DNA from: Cronobacter muytjensii ATCC 51329
GTDB taxonomy: Bacteria > Pseudomonadota > Gammaproteobacteria > Enterobacterales > Enterobacteriaceae
Assembly: GCF_001277195.1 (NCBI RefSeq)
Contig: NZ_CP012268.1
Coordinates: 1,550,001-1,614,000, forward strand
Length of the DNA: 64,000 bases
Reading direction: 5' to 3'
Under the pieces are notes generated by a model that was not told the origin of the DNA, made no database searches, and worked only from the letters and a program-made list of their open reading frames with translations. Below are positions 1 through 7,553 of this stretch, one piece after another; positions within the stretch are counted from its first letter, which is position 1, and every line of letters starts with the position of its first letter. The translations under genes and the position numbers were made by a program.

Positions 1-97
1 ACCCCCAGAACGCCAGCACCGCCAGCGCTAACACCGGGAAAATGAGAGAAGTCTCCTTATGGCGGGTTTTCACCGCCTCATGGCTGGTTTTGGTCAC
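1..97 (-). CDS. chaA: Calcium/proton antiporter ChaA, N-terminal fragment
   Basis: The complement from 97 leftwards reads from a GTG start into a polar head (T-K-T-S-H-E-A-V-K-T-R-H-K-E-T) and then a hydrophobic segment beginning S-L-I-F-P-V-L-A-L, which matches the start of E. coli ChaA. A GGAG ribosome site lies 7 bases before the GTG. Only the first 32 codons are inside the window. ChaA is an inner-membrane Ca2+(Na+,K+)/H+ antiporter. It is divergent from chaB, as in E. coli, with about 270 bp between them in which I see no further gene. Confidence 0.85.
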   Translation of the reverse strand, partial: MTKTSHEAVKTRHKETSLIFPVLALAVLAFWG

Positions 98-371
98 GTT
101 ATTTCTCCAGAGAAGCAGGTCATTATCATTATAGTGAGGGGTATTGCTTATCGTAAAAGTACCAAAAAACGCGCCTTCGCGACCGTTTATTTACGCTTTT
201 TTACGGCTTACGTTTAACTTTTCGATAAATACGCCGAAAAATGACATTATGTTGAGAATCCATTGAGCAAACAGGCCATTGCGAATCTCACCGCCAATGC
301 TTCGCTTACCGCTGGCGCGGATGCGTATCCTGTTCCACACTTAAGTTTTGGTCAGAAAAAGGGGTAGCGCC

Positions 372-602
372 ATGCCTTATTCATCAAGAACCGATTTACC
401 CGATAACGTGCGTAATGTGCTGCCAGCCCATGCGCAGGATATCTACAAAGAGGCGTTTAACAGCGCCTGGGATCAATATAAAGACGAAGACGACCGCCGC
501 GGCGACGCCAGTCGGGAAGAGACCGCGCACCGCGTTGCGTGGGCTGCGGTCAAACATGAGTACGAAAAGGGTGATGACGACAAATGGCATAAGAAAAAGT
601 AA
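372..602 (+). CDS. chaB: ChaB, putative regulator of cation transport
   Basis: A 76-residue protein, the same length as E. coli ChaB and nearly identical over its second half (QDIYKEAFNSAWDQYKD and the C-terminal DDDKWHKKK). The frame is open further upstream, but the ATG at 372 is preferred because it follows a GGGGT ribosome site and gives the family length. ChaB is small and highly charged and has been proposed to regulate ChaA; its molecular activity is not established. It sits between chaA (divergent) and chaC, about 216 bp downstream. Confidence 0.92.
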   Translation: MPYSSRTDLPDNVRNVLPAHAQDIYKEAFNSAWDQYKDEDDRRGDASREETAHRVAWAAVKHEYEKGDDDKWHKKK

Positions 603-818
603 TGCGTTGTTAATCGCCTGATTCCCTTCCATCTTTAGCTTAACCCTGCGCGCCGTATGGAAAACGATAAGTTTTTTATGGGGCGCAAAGGCTGCTGCGG
701 TCTTGTCAGCGGCGCGTTAATCCCCTATCGTCACCCCGTAATTGCTTTCTGATTGAGCGATAAAAAGATCCTGAAGGCGCTTAAAATCGCAGGGAAGCAG
801 CAGTGGTGGAGGTAGAAG

Positions 819-1517
819 GTGTTAACACGTGATTTCTTAATGACAGCAGACTGTAAGACGGCTTTTGGAGCCATTGAGGAATCGTTACTGTGGACGCCAG
901 AGCAGCGAGCGGCGTCACTGGCCGCCACGCTCGCCTGTCGTCCCGAAAACGAATCGGTCTGGATTTTTGGTTATGGGTCCCTGATGTGGAACCCGGCCAT
1001 GGTGTTTGAAGAGCGCTGCGCCGCGACGCTCAACGGCTGGCACCGCGCGTTCTGCCTGCGGCTTACCGCCGGGCGCGGCAGCGCCTGTCAGCCAGGACGT
1101 ATGCTGGCGCTTAAAGAGGGCGGCGCCACAACCGGTGTTGCCTATCGTCTGCCTGAGTCAGAGCTCGAAACCGAGCTGACCCTGCTCTGGAAGCGCGAGA
1201 TGATCACGGGCTGCTATCTGCCAGGCTGGTGTAAGCTCACGCTCAACGATGGTCGTACCGTACACGCGCTGGTCTTTATCATGGATCCGAGCCATCCGCT
1301 TTATGAGGCCGACACCCGTCCGGCGACCATCGCGCCGCTTATCGCCCGCGCCAGCGGCCCGCTTGGCACTAATGCGCAATATCTCTTCTCGCTGGAGCAG
1401 GAGCTGAAAAAGCTCGGCATGTGCGAAGCGTCGCTTGATGAACTGGCGGTTGAAGTGCGTGCCTGTCAGGCGCGCGACAGCGGGGAAAGCGGCGAACTGC
1501 AACCGGGGTTTGCGTAA
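819..1517 (+). CDS. chaC: ChaC, glutathione-specific gamma-glutamylcyclotransferase
   Basis: A 232-residue protein that aligns along its length with E. coli ChaC, including the glycine-rich substrate loop FGYGSLMW near residue 50 and the LWKREMITGCYLP block. ChaC enzymes act in the cytosol and cleave glutathione to 5-oxoproline and Cys-Gly. The start is a GTG preceded by a strong GGAGGTAGAAG ribosome site; E. coli ChaC begins in the same way (ITRDFLM versus LTRDFLM). The gene ends just before a hairpin shared with the convergent DUF1883 gene. The family assignment is firm. Confidence 0.93.
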   Translation: MLTRDFLMTADCKTAFGAIEESLLWTPEQRAASLAATLACRPENESVWIFGYGSLMWNPAMVFEERCAATLNGWHRAFCLRLTAGRGSACQPGRMLALKEGGATTGVAYRLPESELETELTLLWKREMITGCYLPGWCKLTLNDGRTVHALVFIMDPSHPLYEADTRPATIAPLIARASGPLGTNAQYLFSLEQELKKLGMCEASLDELAVEVRACQARDSGESGELQPGFA

Positions 1518-1535
1518 GCGTCGTGAAGGCGTCAG

Positions 1536-1565
1536 TGAAAACCCCGGCGGACGCCGGGGCAAAAA
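1536..1565 (-). terminator. Hairpin terminator between chaC and the DUF1883 gene
   Basis: CCCCGGC (1542-1548) pairs with GCCGGGG (1553-1559) around a 4-base loop. On the minus strand the stem is followed by TTTT, so it best serves the DUF1883 gene. A-rich flanks on both sides could let it also stop chaC transcription. Confidence 0.65.
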
Positions 1566-1811
1566 TCAGGCCGGAACGTAGCTGATGGAGTGCTCCAGCG
1601 TCTGGCTGTGACTGTCGATAAGCACATCCCAGACGCCGCTGTAAGGCACGCTGATATATGCGCTGTTGCGGTTCTGGACGCTTAAAATATCTGCCCCGGC
1701 GCGCGTAAACCGCTCGCCTGCGCTCATTAAATGAATGTGGCAATTCGCCGAGCAGCGCACCACCACCGTATCTCCGCCAAACAATTTCAGGCTTGCTTTT
1801 ACCCGCGCCAT
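1566..1811 (-). CDS. DUF1883 domain protein, function unknown
   Basis: An 81-residue protein beginning MARVKASLKLF. The blocks GDTVVVRCSANCHIHLM, VPYSGVWDVLID and the C-terminal HSISY are typical of the small DUF1883 family, which looks all-beta. No signal peptide or catalytic motif is visible, and the family has no agreed function. An earlier in-frame ATG at 1829 would add six residues, but the one at 1811 begins with the conserved part. It is convergent with chaC and upstream of the chemoreceptor terminator region. E. coli K-12 lacks it at this place. Confidence 0.75.
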   Translation of the reverse strand: MARVKASLKLFGGDTVVVRCSANCHIHLMSAGERFTRAGADILSVQNRNSAYISVPYSGVWDVLIDSHSQTLEHSISYVPA

Positions 1812-1928
1812 TTTAAACCCCTCTGTCAATGATAAATCCCGTCAGGACAGCCTTTCGAACGTGAGGCTGTTCACAAAACACTCCGGGAATAACACCAAAG
1901 CGAGAGGCGCTGAACGCTGATTTTGATC

Positions 1929-1949
1929 AAAAAAGGCGGTCTCGCCGCC
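1929..1949 (-). terminator. Terminator downstream of the chemoreceptor gene
   Basis: On the minus strand GGCGG and CCGCC form a 5-bp stem with a 5-base loop, followed by six T. A second, stronger hairpin with 10-bp arms (GCAGGCGCGC at 1981-1990 and its complement at 2006-2015) lies directly after the chemoreceptor stop but has no T run. Together they probably end its transcript. Confidence 0.55.
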
Positions 1950-2021
1950 ATATTCATCACATTGTGCGTTAAAGGGGCGGGCAGGCGCGCGGAAAATGTC
2001 CGAATGCGCGCCTGCGCCTGA

Positions 2022-3809
2022 TTAAATGCGGAAATGCCCGGCCGTCTGGGCGAGTTCGCCCGCCTGGCCCTGCAACGCGCCTGCCGCGGCGGCGGACTGC
2101 ACCACCAGCTCGGCGTTCTGCTGCACCATCTGATCGAGCTGGATAACCGCGTGGTTAATCTCCTGAATGCCTTTCATCTGCTCGCTGGTGGCGACCGTGA
2201 TCTCACGCATAATCCCGGAGACATTGCCGATACTGCTTACAATCTCCTCCATCGACTCCCCCGCAAGGCGTACGTAACGCGAGCCGGTCGCCACGCTCTC
2301 GGTTGTCGAGTCGATAAGCGATTTAATCTCTTTCGCCGCCTGGGCGCTGCGGCTCGCGAGGTTACGCACTTCGCCCGCCACCACCGCGAAGCCGCGGCCC
2401 TGTTCGCCGGCGCGCGCCGCTTCCACCGAGGCGTTAAGCGCCAGAATGTTGGTCTGGAAGGCAATGCCGTCGATAACGCTTGTGATATCGCCAATCTTCG
2501 CCGAGGCGGTTTCAATCAGCTGCATCGTCGAAATGGCTTTCGACACCACTTCGCCGCCGCGCGAGGCGGCATCCGTGGCGCTCTGCGCCTGGCTGTTGGC
2601 CTGGGCCGCCGCATCCGTCGAGTTTGCCACCGACGCGGTAATCTCCTCCACCGCGCTTGCGGTTTCGCGCAGGCTGGAAGCGGCCTGTTCGGTGCGCCCG
2701 GAGAGATCCTGGTTGCCCGCGGCGATTTCATTAGCCGCCACTTTCACCGAGGCGCTGGCGTCGCGCAACTGGCCCATCACGCCCGCGAGCTTGTCGCAGA
2801 AGGCATTAAAGGCGTGGGCTATCTGCGCCACTTCATCACGGCCATTTTCCGGCAGACGCTGCGACAGATCGTTGGTGCCGCTGCTGATGGCCACCAGCGC
2901 GTCGCGGATCATCAACAGGCGTTTTAACAGCTTCGTTACCAGGAAATGCATCAGCGCGCCGGTGATAAGCAGCAGTACCAGCACCGAAATGGCGGAGGTA
3001 TTAAGCAGCGCGCGCATGCCGGAGGTCGCGTCGCTTTCATCGAGCGCCACCACCAGATACCACTGGGTGCCCGGCACCGGTGTCGCCAGCAGCGCTTTTG
3101 GCGCGCCGCCGATGTCGCCGTCAAGCGCCGTATCGCTGGTTTTCAGTTCGCGAAATGCGACGCCTGACACCGCGTTATCAAACGGTTTAGAGGTCAGCGC
3201 CGGATCTTTCGCAGCGATAAGCGTCCCGTCTTCATTGACCAGCAAGCCGCTGCTGTTTTCGGTGGGGTGAATACTGCGTACGTTGGCAATTACGCTGTCC
3301 ATGGAAAGGTCGCCCGCGACCACGGCGGCAACGGTGCCGTTTTGCTTCACCGGCACCGCGAAGGTGACGACCAGCTTGCCGGTGCCCGCATCCACATACG
3401 GCGCGGTCACGACAGGCGCGTCAGCTTTCACCGCCTGCTGATACCACGGGCGAATGGTCGGATCGTAATCCGCCGGGACGCCTTCCGGGTTGGAAAACTT
3501 CGCGGTTTTGGTCGCATAACCGGCGTAGACGTTCATAAAGCCGCCCGCTTTCGCCATCTGCGTGAAGACCGGCACGGGGTCCGCGCCCAGCGCGACGGTG
3601 TCGAGCGAGCGGATCATGGCGGTTTTGCTGTTCACCCAGTCGGCGATAGCCAGATTATGGCTGGCGCTGGTGCTTTTCAGGGTATTAAGGCTCGCCTGCT
3701 GGTTATCCAGCCGCGTGACCTGATAGTTCATGATGGTATTGAGTACCAGCGCGCCGACCAGACAGCCTGCGGTGGCTGCGATGATGCGCGCGCGAATCGA
3801 CGTTAACAT
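2022..3809 (-). CDS. Methyl-accepting chemotaxis protein with dCache_1 amino-acid-sensing domain
   Basis: A 595-residue inner-membrane chemoreceptor: TM1 at about residues 7-28, a periplasmic dCache domain at about 35-265, TM2 at about 270-292, a HAMP domain, then a cytoplasmic signalling hairpin with the conserved tip (GIAFQTNILALNASVEAARAGE). In the dCache domain Y115, R120, W122, Y123, Y138 and D167 reproduce the residues and spacing of the amino-acid-binding motif known from Pseudomonas PctA (Y121, R126, W128, Y129, Y144, D173, from memory), so an L-amino-acid ligand is likely. It lacks the C-terminal NWETF tether for CheR/CheB found in Tar and Tsr. A sigma-28 promoter lies upstream. E. 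coli has no chemoreceptor gene here. Confidence 0.92.
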   Translation of the reverse strand: MLTSIRARIIAATAGCLVGALVLNTIMNYQVTRLDNQQASLNTLKSTSASHNLAIADWVNSKTAMIRSLDTVALGADPVPVFTQMAKAGGFMNVYAGYATKTAKFSNPEGVPADYDPTIRPWYQQAVKADAPVVTAPYVDAGTGKLVVTFAVPVKQNGTVAAVVAGDLSMDSVIANVRSIHPTENSSGLLVNEDGTLIAAKDPALTSKPFDNAVSGVAFRELKTSDTALDGDIGGAPKALLATPVPGTQWYLVVALDESDATSGMRALLNTSAISVLVLLLITGALMHFLVTKLLKRLLMIRDALVAISSGTNDLSQRLPENGRDEVAQIAHAFNAFCDKLAGVMGQLRDASASVKVAANEIAAGNQDLSGRTEQAASSLRETASAVEEITASVANSTDAAAQANSQAQSATDAASRGGEVVSKAISTMQLIETASAKIGDITSVIDGIAFQTNILALNASVEAARAGEQGRGFAVVAGEVRNLASRSAQAAKEIKSLIDSTTESVATGSRYVRLAGESMEEIVSSIGNVSGIMREITVATSEQMKGIQEINHAVIQLDQMVQQNAELVVQSAAAAGALQGQAGELAQTAGHFRI

Positions 3810-3884
3810 AGGCGTTTACCCTGCTGTGTGTTGTATGTGTTGTGTGTTGTTGGGACAGGCTTGTTGTTATGGGTTTTAAGGTAA

Positions 3885-3911
3885 ATATCGGCACACACGG
3901 CAGGGACTTGA
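3885..3911 (-). promoter_or_regulatory. Sigma-28 (FliA) promoter of the chemoreceptor gene
   Basis: On the minus strand the -10 element GCCGATAT (3885-3892) matches 7 of 8 positions of the FliA consensus GCCGATAA. Exactly 11 bases upstream lies TCAAGTCC (3904-3911), which matches 5 of 8 positions of TAAAGTTT. The spacing is that of class 3 flagellar promoters. It lies about 75 bp before the start codon. Confidence 0.6.
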
Positions 3912-3958
3912 TGGACGACGCAGGCGAATAAGTAAATATTATTACACCTGCGTGATTA

Positions 3959-4312
3959 TCAGAACGTCAGGACTTTATCAGCCTCAAGCGTCCACCGGGC
4001 GAGTTCCACGAGCGTGCCTACCTCAACGCCATCCACCAGCGGCAGGGCGCTCACGCCGCGCCCGTCGGCGCAGGTTTTGCAAAGCTTCACCGGCACATTT
4101 TGCGCGGTGAGGATCTCAAGCATCTGCTGAATGTTATAGCCTTCGGCGGGCTTCTGGCCGCGAAGGCCGGCGGTCACGGCGTCAGACATCAAAAACAGCT
4201 TCAGCGCAGGCGCCTGCGGCTGTTCTCGCAGCGCGATGGCAAGACGCAGGCAGTTGAACAGCGATTCGCTGCCATAAGCTGCGCCGTTGGCGATAATCAC
4301 GATCGTTTGCAT
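3959..4312 (-). CDS. ychN: YchN, DsrE-family sulfur-relay-like protein
   Basis: A 117-residue protein, the same length as E. coli YchN and close to it throughout (FLMSDAVTAGLRGQKP, EGYNIQQMLEILTAQNVPVKLCKTC, LSADKVLTF-like end). It belongs to the DsrE/DsrF fold and keeps the conserved cysteine in KLCKTC. E. coli YchN forms a hexamer, and its biological role is unproven. The open frame extends far upstream, but the ATG at 4312, just after an AGGAGTT ribosome site, gives the family length. It is divergent from nasR across 71 bp. Confidence 0.93.
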   Translation of the reverse strand: MQTIVIIANGAAYGSESLFNCLRLAIALREQPQAPALKLFLMSDAVTAGLRGQKPAEGYNIQQMLEILTAQNVPVKLCKTCADGRGVSALPLVDGVEVGTLVELARWTLEADKVLTF

Positions 4313-4383
4313 CCGGAACTCCTTTGCCATAAAGGCATAGTTATTGCTTGGTTCCTGTAAAGGCGATAACAGGAGAGTGAGCG

Positions 4384-5589
4384 ATGGCAACACCATCCAG
4401 ACCGGCGCAAGATGCGCAGGCGTGGTTTCGTTTCGCCCGTGAAAGAGCGCGCAGCCAGCTGGAGGCGTGGTTAAGCGTGGGCGAATGGGCAAGTCAGATA
4501 AGCCATCTGGTGCATATGCTACAGCGCGAGCGCGGCGCGTCCAATATCTGGCTCTGCTCCGGCGGGCAGCTGTTTGCGCGCGAACGCGAGTTTTGCGTGA
4601 CGCAGACCGACCAGCGCGTGGCGGCGTTTCGCGAAGCGCCCCCGCCGCTGGCCTCATCAGGTAGCCTGCTCGCCTGGCGCATGGCCTGCGCGCTCTGGCA
4701 GCTCGAACAACTGCCGGCGCTTCGCGCGCGCATTCTGGCGCGTGAGACAGAACCCCTTGAGGCGATGGAGGGCTTTAACCTGGCGATTCGTCATCTGTTG
4801 AATCTGGTGCCGGAGGCGAGCGAAAGCGTGGATGAGGCGTCGCTCGCCCGCGCGCTGACCGCCCTTTACAGCTTTATGCAGGGGAAGGAGCTGACAGGTC
4901 AGGAACGTGCCATTGGCGCTATCGGCTTTACACAGGGCGCGTTCAGCGAACCGCTGCGTCAGCGGCTCGCGGATCGCATTGACGGGCAGCAGCGCTGTTT
5001 TGAGACTTTTTTAGCGCTGGCGGCGGCGGAGATTCGCGAAGGCTACTGGCGTCACGGCGAGGCGGGCCTGGAGCTGGAGCAATTACGACGGCTCGCCTGC
5101 ACGCGTCTGCCTGCGGATAACGACAACGGCGCGCGGGCGGTGCGCTGGTTTGCGCTGCAAACCACGCGGCTCGACGCGCTGCGGGATATCGAAGAGGCGC
5201 TTATCGCCGCGCTGCTGGCGGAAGCACGCAGGCTGCTCGCGCAGGATAACGTCAGCGAATCTCCGGAGGCCCTGCTGGCCCGCCGCGCGCGCCAGCAGGG
5301 AGATATGGATGCTCCGGCGCTGGAGCGGCATCTTTTACCGCTGGTGCGCCAGCAGGCCCGCGAGGTGGAGTCGCTGACGCGCCAGCTCGCCTCATTACAG
5401 ACAAGCCTTGAGGAGCGCAAGCTCATTGAGCGCGCCAAAAGTTTATTGATAACCCATCAGCAGCTTAGCGAGGAGGAGGCATGGCACCAGTTGCGCAAGC
5501 TGGCGATGGATCAGAATAAACGGATGGTGGAAATTGCCGAAGCGATGCTGGCGGTCGCCCGGCTCTGGCCCGTCACCCGAAAGGAGTAG
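4384..5589 (+). CDS. nasR: NasR, nitrate/nitrite-responsive ANTAR antiterminator
   Basis: A 401-residue protein with an N-terminal helical NIT domain (nitrate/nitrite sensor; MLQRERGASNIWL near residue 42 is typical of this domain) at about 35-290 and a C-terminal ANTAR RNA-binding domain at about 335-395 (LIERAKSLLI, LSEEEAWHQLRKLAMDQNKRMVEIAEAML). In Klebsiella, NasR binds nitrate or nitrite, then the nasF leader RNA, and prevents termination before nasF. That partner RNA is present 600 bp downstream here, including both expected hexaloop hairpins. The gene is transcribed separately from nasF: an unusual 700-bp stretch of hairpins lies between them. Confidence 0.93.
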   Translation: MATPSRPAQDAQAWFRFARERARSQLEAWLSVGEWASQISHLVHMLQRERGASNIWLCSGGQLFAREREFCVTQTDQRVAAFREAPPPLASSGSLLAWRMACALWQLEQLPALRARILARETEPLEAMEGFNLAIRHLLNLVPEASESVDEASLARALTALYSFMQGKELTGQERAIGAIGFTQGAFSEPLRQRLADRIDGQQRCFETFLALAAAEIREGYWRHGEAGLELEQLRRLACTRLPADNDNGARAVRWFALQTTRLDALRDIEEALIAALLAEARRLLAQDNVSESPEALLARRARQQGDMDAPALERHLLPLVRQQAREVESLTRQLASLQTSLEERKLIERAKSLLITHQQLSEEEAWHQLRKLAMDQNKRMVEIAEAMLAVARLWPVTRKE

Positions 5590-5679
5590 ATGCACAGCAA
5601 CCGGGCATTTTATGCATGGTTATGGGGCAGGGATGGAGCGGTGTTTACCCGTTCTACACAGAATTAACGTCGGAGCGGA

Positions 5680-6106
5680 GGGTTTTGCTCCGGCTAAATA
5701 AAATCGGCCGCGCCGGATGGACCCGGTGCGAAGGCATGATAATACAGGTTGCCGTGGCGTGTTGTAGGGTGGGTAAGCGAAGCGCACCCACCGCCCGGTT
5801 TCGGGGCCGCGTTGACGGGAAATATGCAACGGCGGTGAAATCGTTCCGTTCGCCATCACGCTGCGCTTATATGTGCCTTTTCCTCACGCGAACGTGCAAA
5901 GGGGGCTCGCCGCCGCCCCCTTTGCAATCCCGGCTCCCGGCAGAAAATCGCCCCTGCGGGGAAGCCGTGCCTTATTCCCTCCGGCCACGGGTCGGGCATG
6001 ACAATACATCCCTGTATTGTCATGCCCTCGCACCGGGTCCCTCCGGTGCGTCCCGGCCTGCGGCGAAACGGCGCGGCCGATTTTTTTAAGCCGGAGCAAA
6101 ACCCCC
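5680..6106. repeat. Long imperfect inverted-repeat element between nasR and nasF
   Basis: The left arm (5680-5748) reads GGGTTTTGCTCCGGCT, AAAATCGGCCGCGCCG, GGACCCGGTGCGA and GGCATGATAATACAGG in order. The same series recurs reverse-complemented in the right arm (6011-6106), which has about 30 extra bases between the second and third blocks. Inside are perfect hairpins: GGTGGGT/ACCCACC (5769-5793), TGCAAAGGGGGC and complement (5895-5906/5915-5926), a 14-bp stem with loop TCCC (5995-6008/6013-6026) and GCACCGG/CCGGTGC (6030-6049). No credible reading frame is present. It resembles a composite intergenic palindromic (REP/MITE-like) element; I do not recognise the family. Confidence 0.75.
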
Positions 6107-6155
6107 CACATTGACGCCGTGACGTACGATTACCCAACATGCCTACCCTTAAACC

Positions 6156-6171
6156 TGGCACACCGCTTGCT
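6156..6171 (+). promoter_or_regulatory. Sigma-54 promoter of the nasF operon
   Basis: TGGCAC (6156-6161), five bases, then TTGCT (6167-6171) matches the sigma-54 consensus, with GG and GC separated by exactly 10 bases (-24/-12). The predicted start of transcription is near 6182, giving a leader of about 112 nt, close to the Klebsiella nasF leader. This implies nitrogen (NtrC) control. I found no convincing NtrC site (GCAC-N7-GTGC) upstream; the inverted-repeat element occupies that space. Confidence 0.85.
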
Positions 6172-6181
6172 TAACTCTTCC

Positions 6182-6293
6182 TGACAAACATTTTCGGCGG
6201 CTCGCCAACGGCGGCGGGCTTACCGGAAGGATAAAGGCGTCCTGCAATGTCTTCGGACATTGGCGGACGCCTTTTTTATTTTCAGGAGCAGCC
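6182..6293 (+). promoter_or_regulatory. nasF leader RNA: dual-hexaloop ANTAR target and conditional terminator
   Basis: Two adjacent hairpins have six-base loops with A at position 1 and G at position 4, the signature of ANTAR-binding RNA. P1 spans 6192-6228 with core stem GCTCGCC (6200-6206)/GGCGGGC (6213-6219) and loop AACGGC. P2 spans 6228-6243 with stem AGGAT/GTCCT and loop AAAGGC. The 3' half of P2 overlaps the 5' arm of the terminator, so the two are mutually exclusive. NasR binding should hold P2 and prevent the terminator. The nasF ribosome site CAGGAG follows. Confidence 0.85.
6236..6277 (+). terminator. Conditional terminator in the nasF leader
   Basis: GGCGTCC (6236-6242) pairs with GGACGCC (6265-6271), and AATGTC (6246-6251) with GACATT (6256-6261), closed by a C(UUCG)G tetraloop and followed by six T. 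It ends 17 bases before the nasF start and is the target of NasR antitermination. Confidence 0.92.
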
Positions 6294-7544
6294 ATGAGCC
6301 ATTCGTCATTCTCTCTTTCCCGCCGCAGTTTTTTGCAGGCCGGGGCGGCGCTTAGCGGCGCGATGCTGTTACCGGGGCTGATGGGCAGCGTCTGGGCCGC
6401 AGGCACCGACAAACCGGAACTCGACACCGTGCGCGTCGGGTTTATTCCTCTCACCGACTGTGCGCCGGTGGTGATGGCCGCGCTCAAAGGCTTCGATAAA
6501 AAATATGGTATCCGCATTGTGCCGAGCAAAGAGGCGAGCTGGGCGGCGGTGCGCGACAAACTGGTCTCTGGCGAGCTTGACGCCGCGCATGCGCTTTACG
6601 GTCTCATCTACGGGCTGGAGCTGGGTATCGCCGGTAAGGCGCAGCCGATGGCGAACCTGCTGACGCTCAACCAGAATGGTCAGGCGATTTCGCTCAGCGC
6701 CGATCTGCTCGATAAAGGCATCACCACGCCCGACGCGCTGAAAACGCTTATCGCGGCAAGCGAGCCTGGCGCTTACACCTTCGCCCACACCTTTCCGACC
6801 GGCACCCACGCGATGTGGCTCTACTACTGGCTGGCGGCGGCGGGCATTCATCCCTTCAACGATGTCCGCACCGTGGTAGTGCCGCCGCCGCAGATGGTGA
6901 TGAACATGCGCATCGGCAATATGGTCGGCTTTTGCGTCGGCGAGCCGTGGAACGCCCGCGCCATTAACGACCGCATCGGTTTTACCGCCGCCACCTCACA
7001 AAGCATCTTCCCGGATCATCCGGAAAAAGTGCTCGGCACCCGCCGCCTCTGGGTGGAGCAGAACCCGAACACCGCCCGCGCGCTCACCGCCGCCGTGCTG
7101 GAGGCTGCCCGCTGGATAGACGCCTCGGACGACAACCGGCGCGAAACCGCGCAGGTGCTGGCGAAACGCGCGTACCTCAACACCAAAGCGCAATACCTCA
7201 CGCCACGCATGCTCGGCGAGTACGACGACGGCGCCGGAAAACGCTGGAAAGACGATCACGGTATGCGCTTCTTCCGGGACGGCGAGGTGAGCTACCCGTG
7301 GCACTCCGACGGCATGTGGTTCTTAACCCAGTTCCGCCGCTGGGGATTGCTGAAAACCGATCCGGACTACGCGGCCATCGCCGCACGCATCAACCGCACT
7401 GACATCTATCAACAGGCCGCGCAGGCGGTGGGCAATATCGCGCTGCCTGCATCACCGCTGCGCACCAGTCGTCTGATGGACGGCAGCGTCTGGAACGGCC
7501 AGGCGCCGGCGGCCTACGCCAACAGTTTTGCCATGAAACGTTAA
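6294..7544 (+). CDS. nasF: NasF, periplasmic nitrate/nitrite-binding protein
   Basis: A 416-residue solute-binding protein of the NrtA/CmpA family. The N-terminus has a twin-arginine signal (SRRSFLQAG) followed by a hydrophobic stretch and a likely cleavage after VWAAG, so it should be exported folded by Tat. Family blocks include VRVGFIPLTDCAPVVMA, AHALYGLIYGLELG and GFCVGEPWNARA. It delivers nitrate or nitrite to the NasED transporter. It is the first gene of the operon, directly after the antitermination leader, with nasE starting 9 bp after its stop. In Klebsiella the operon needs NtrC (low nitrogen) and NasR (nitrate or nitrite). Confidence 0.93.
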   Translation: MSHSSFSLSRRSFLQAGAALSGAMLLPGLMGSVWAAGTDKPELDTVRVGFIPLTDCAPVVMAALKGFDKKYGIRIVPSKEASWAAVRDKLVSGELDAAHALYGLIYGLELGIAGKAQPMANLLTLNQNGQAISLSADLLDKGITTPDALKTLIAASEPGAYTFAHTFPTGTHAMWLYYWLAAAGIHPFNDVRTVVVPPPQMVMNMRIGNMVGFCVGEPWNARAINDRIGFTAATSQSIFPDHPEKVLGTRRLWVEQNPNTARALTAAVLEAARWIDASDDNRRETAQVLAKRAYLNTKAQYLTPRMLGEYDDGAGKRWKDDHGMRFFRDGEVSYPWHSDGMWFLTQFRRWGLLKTDPDYAAIAARINRTDIYQQAAQAVGNIALPASPLRTSRLMDGSVWNGQAPAAYANSFAMKR

Positions 7545-7553
7545 GGGGGAACC

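Noticed and set aside
5680..6106. ERIC element as identity of the inverted repeat
   Set aside because: Length and sequence do not fit: ERIC is about 127 bp and its core motif is absent.
5616..6161. Several 75-157-codon frames on both strands in the nasR-nasF interval
   Set aside because: They share repeated peptides (RCEGM...) only because they translate the inverted repeat; no ribosome sites.
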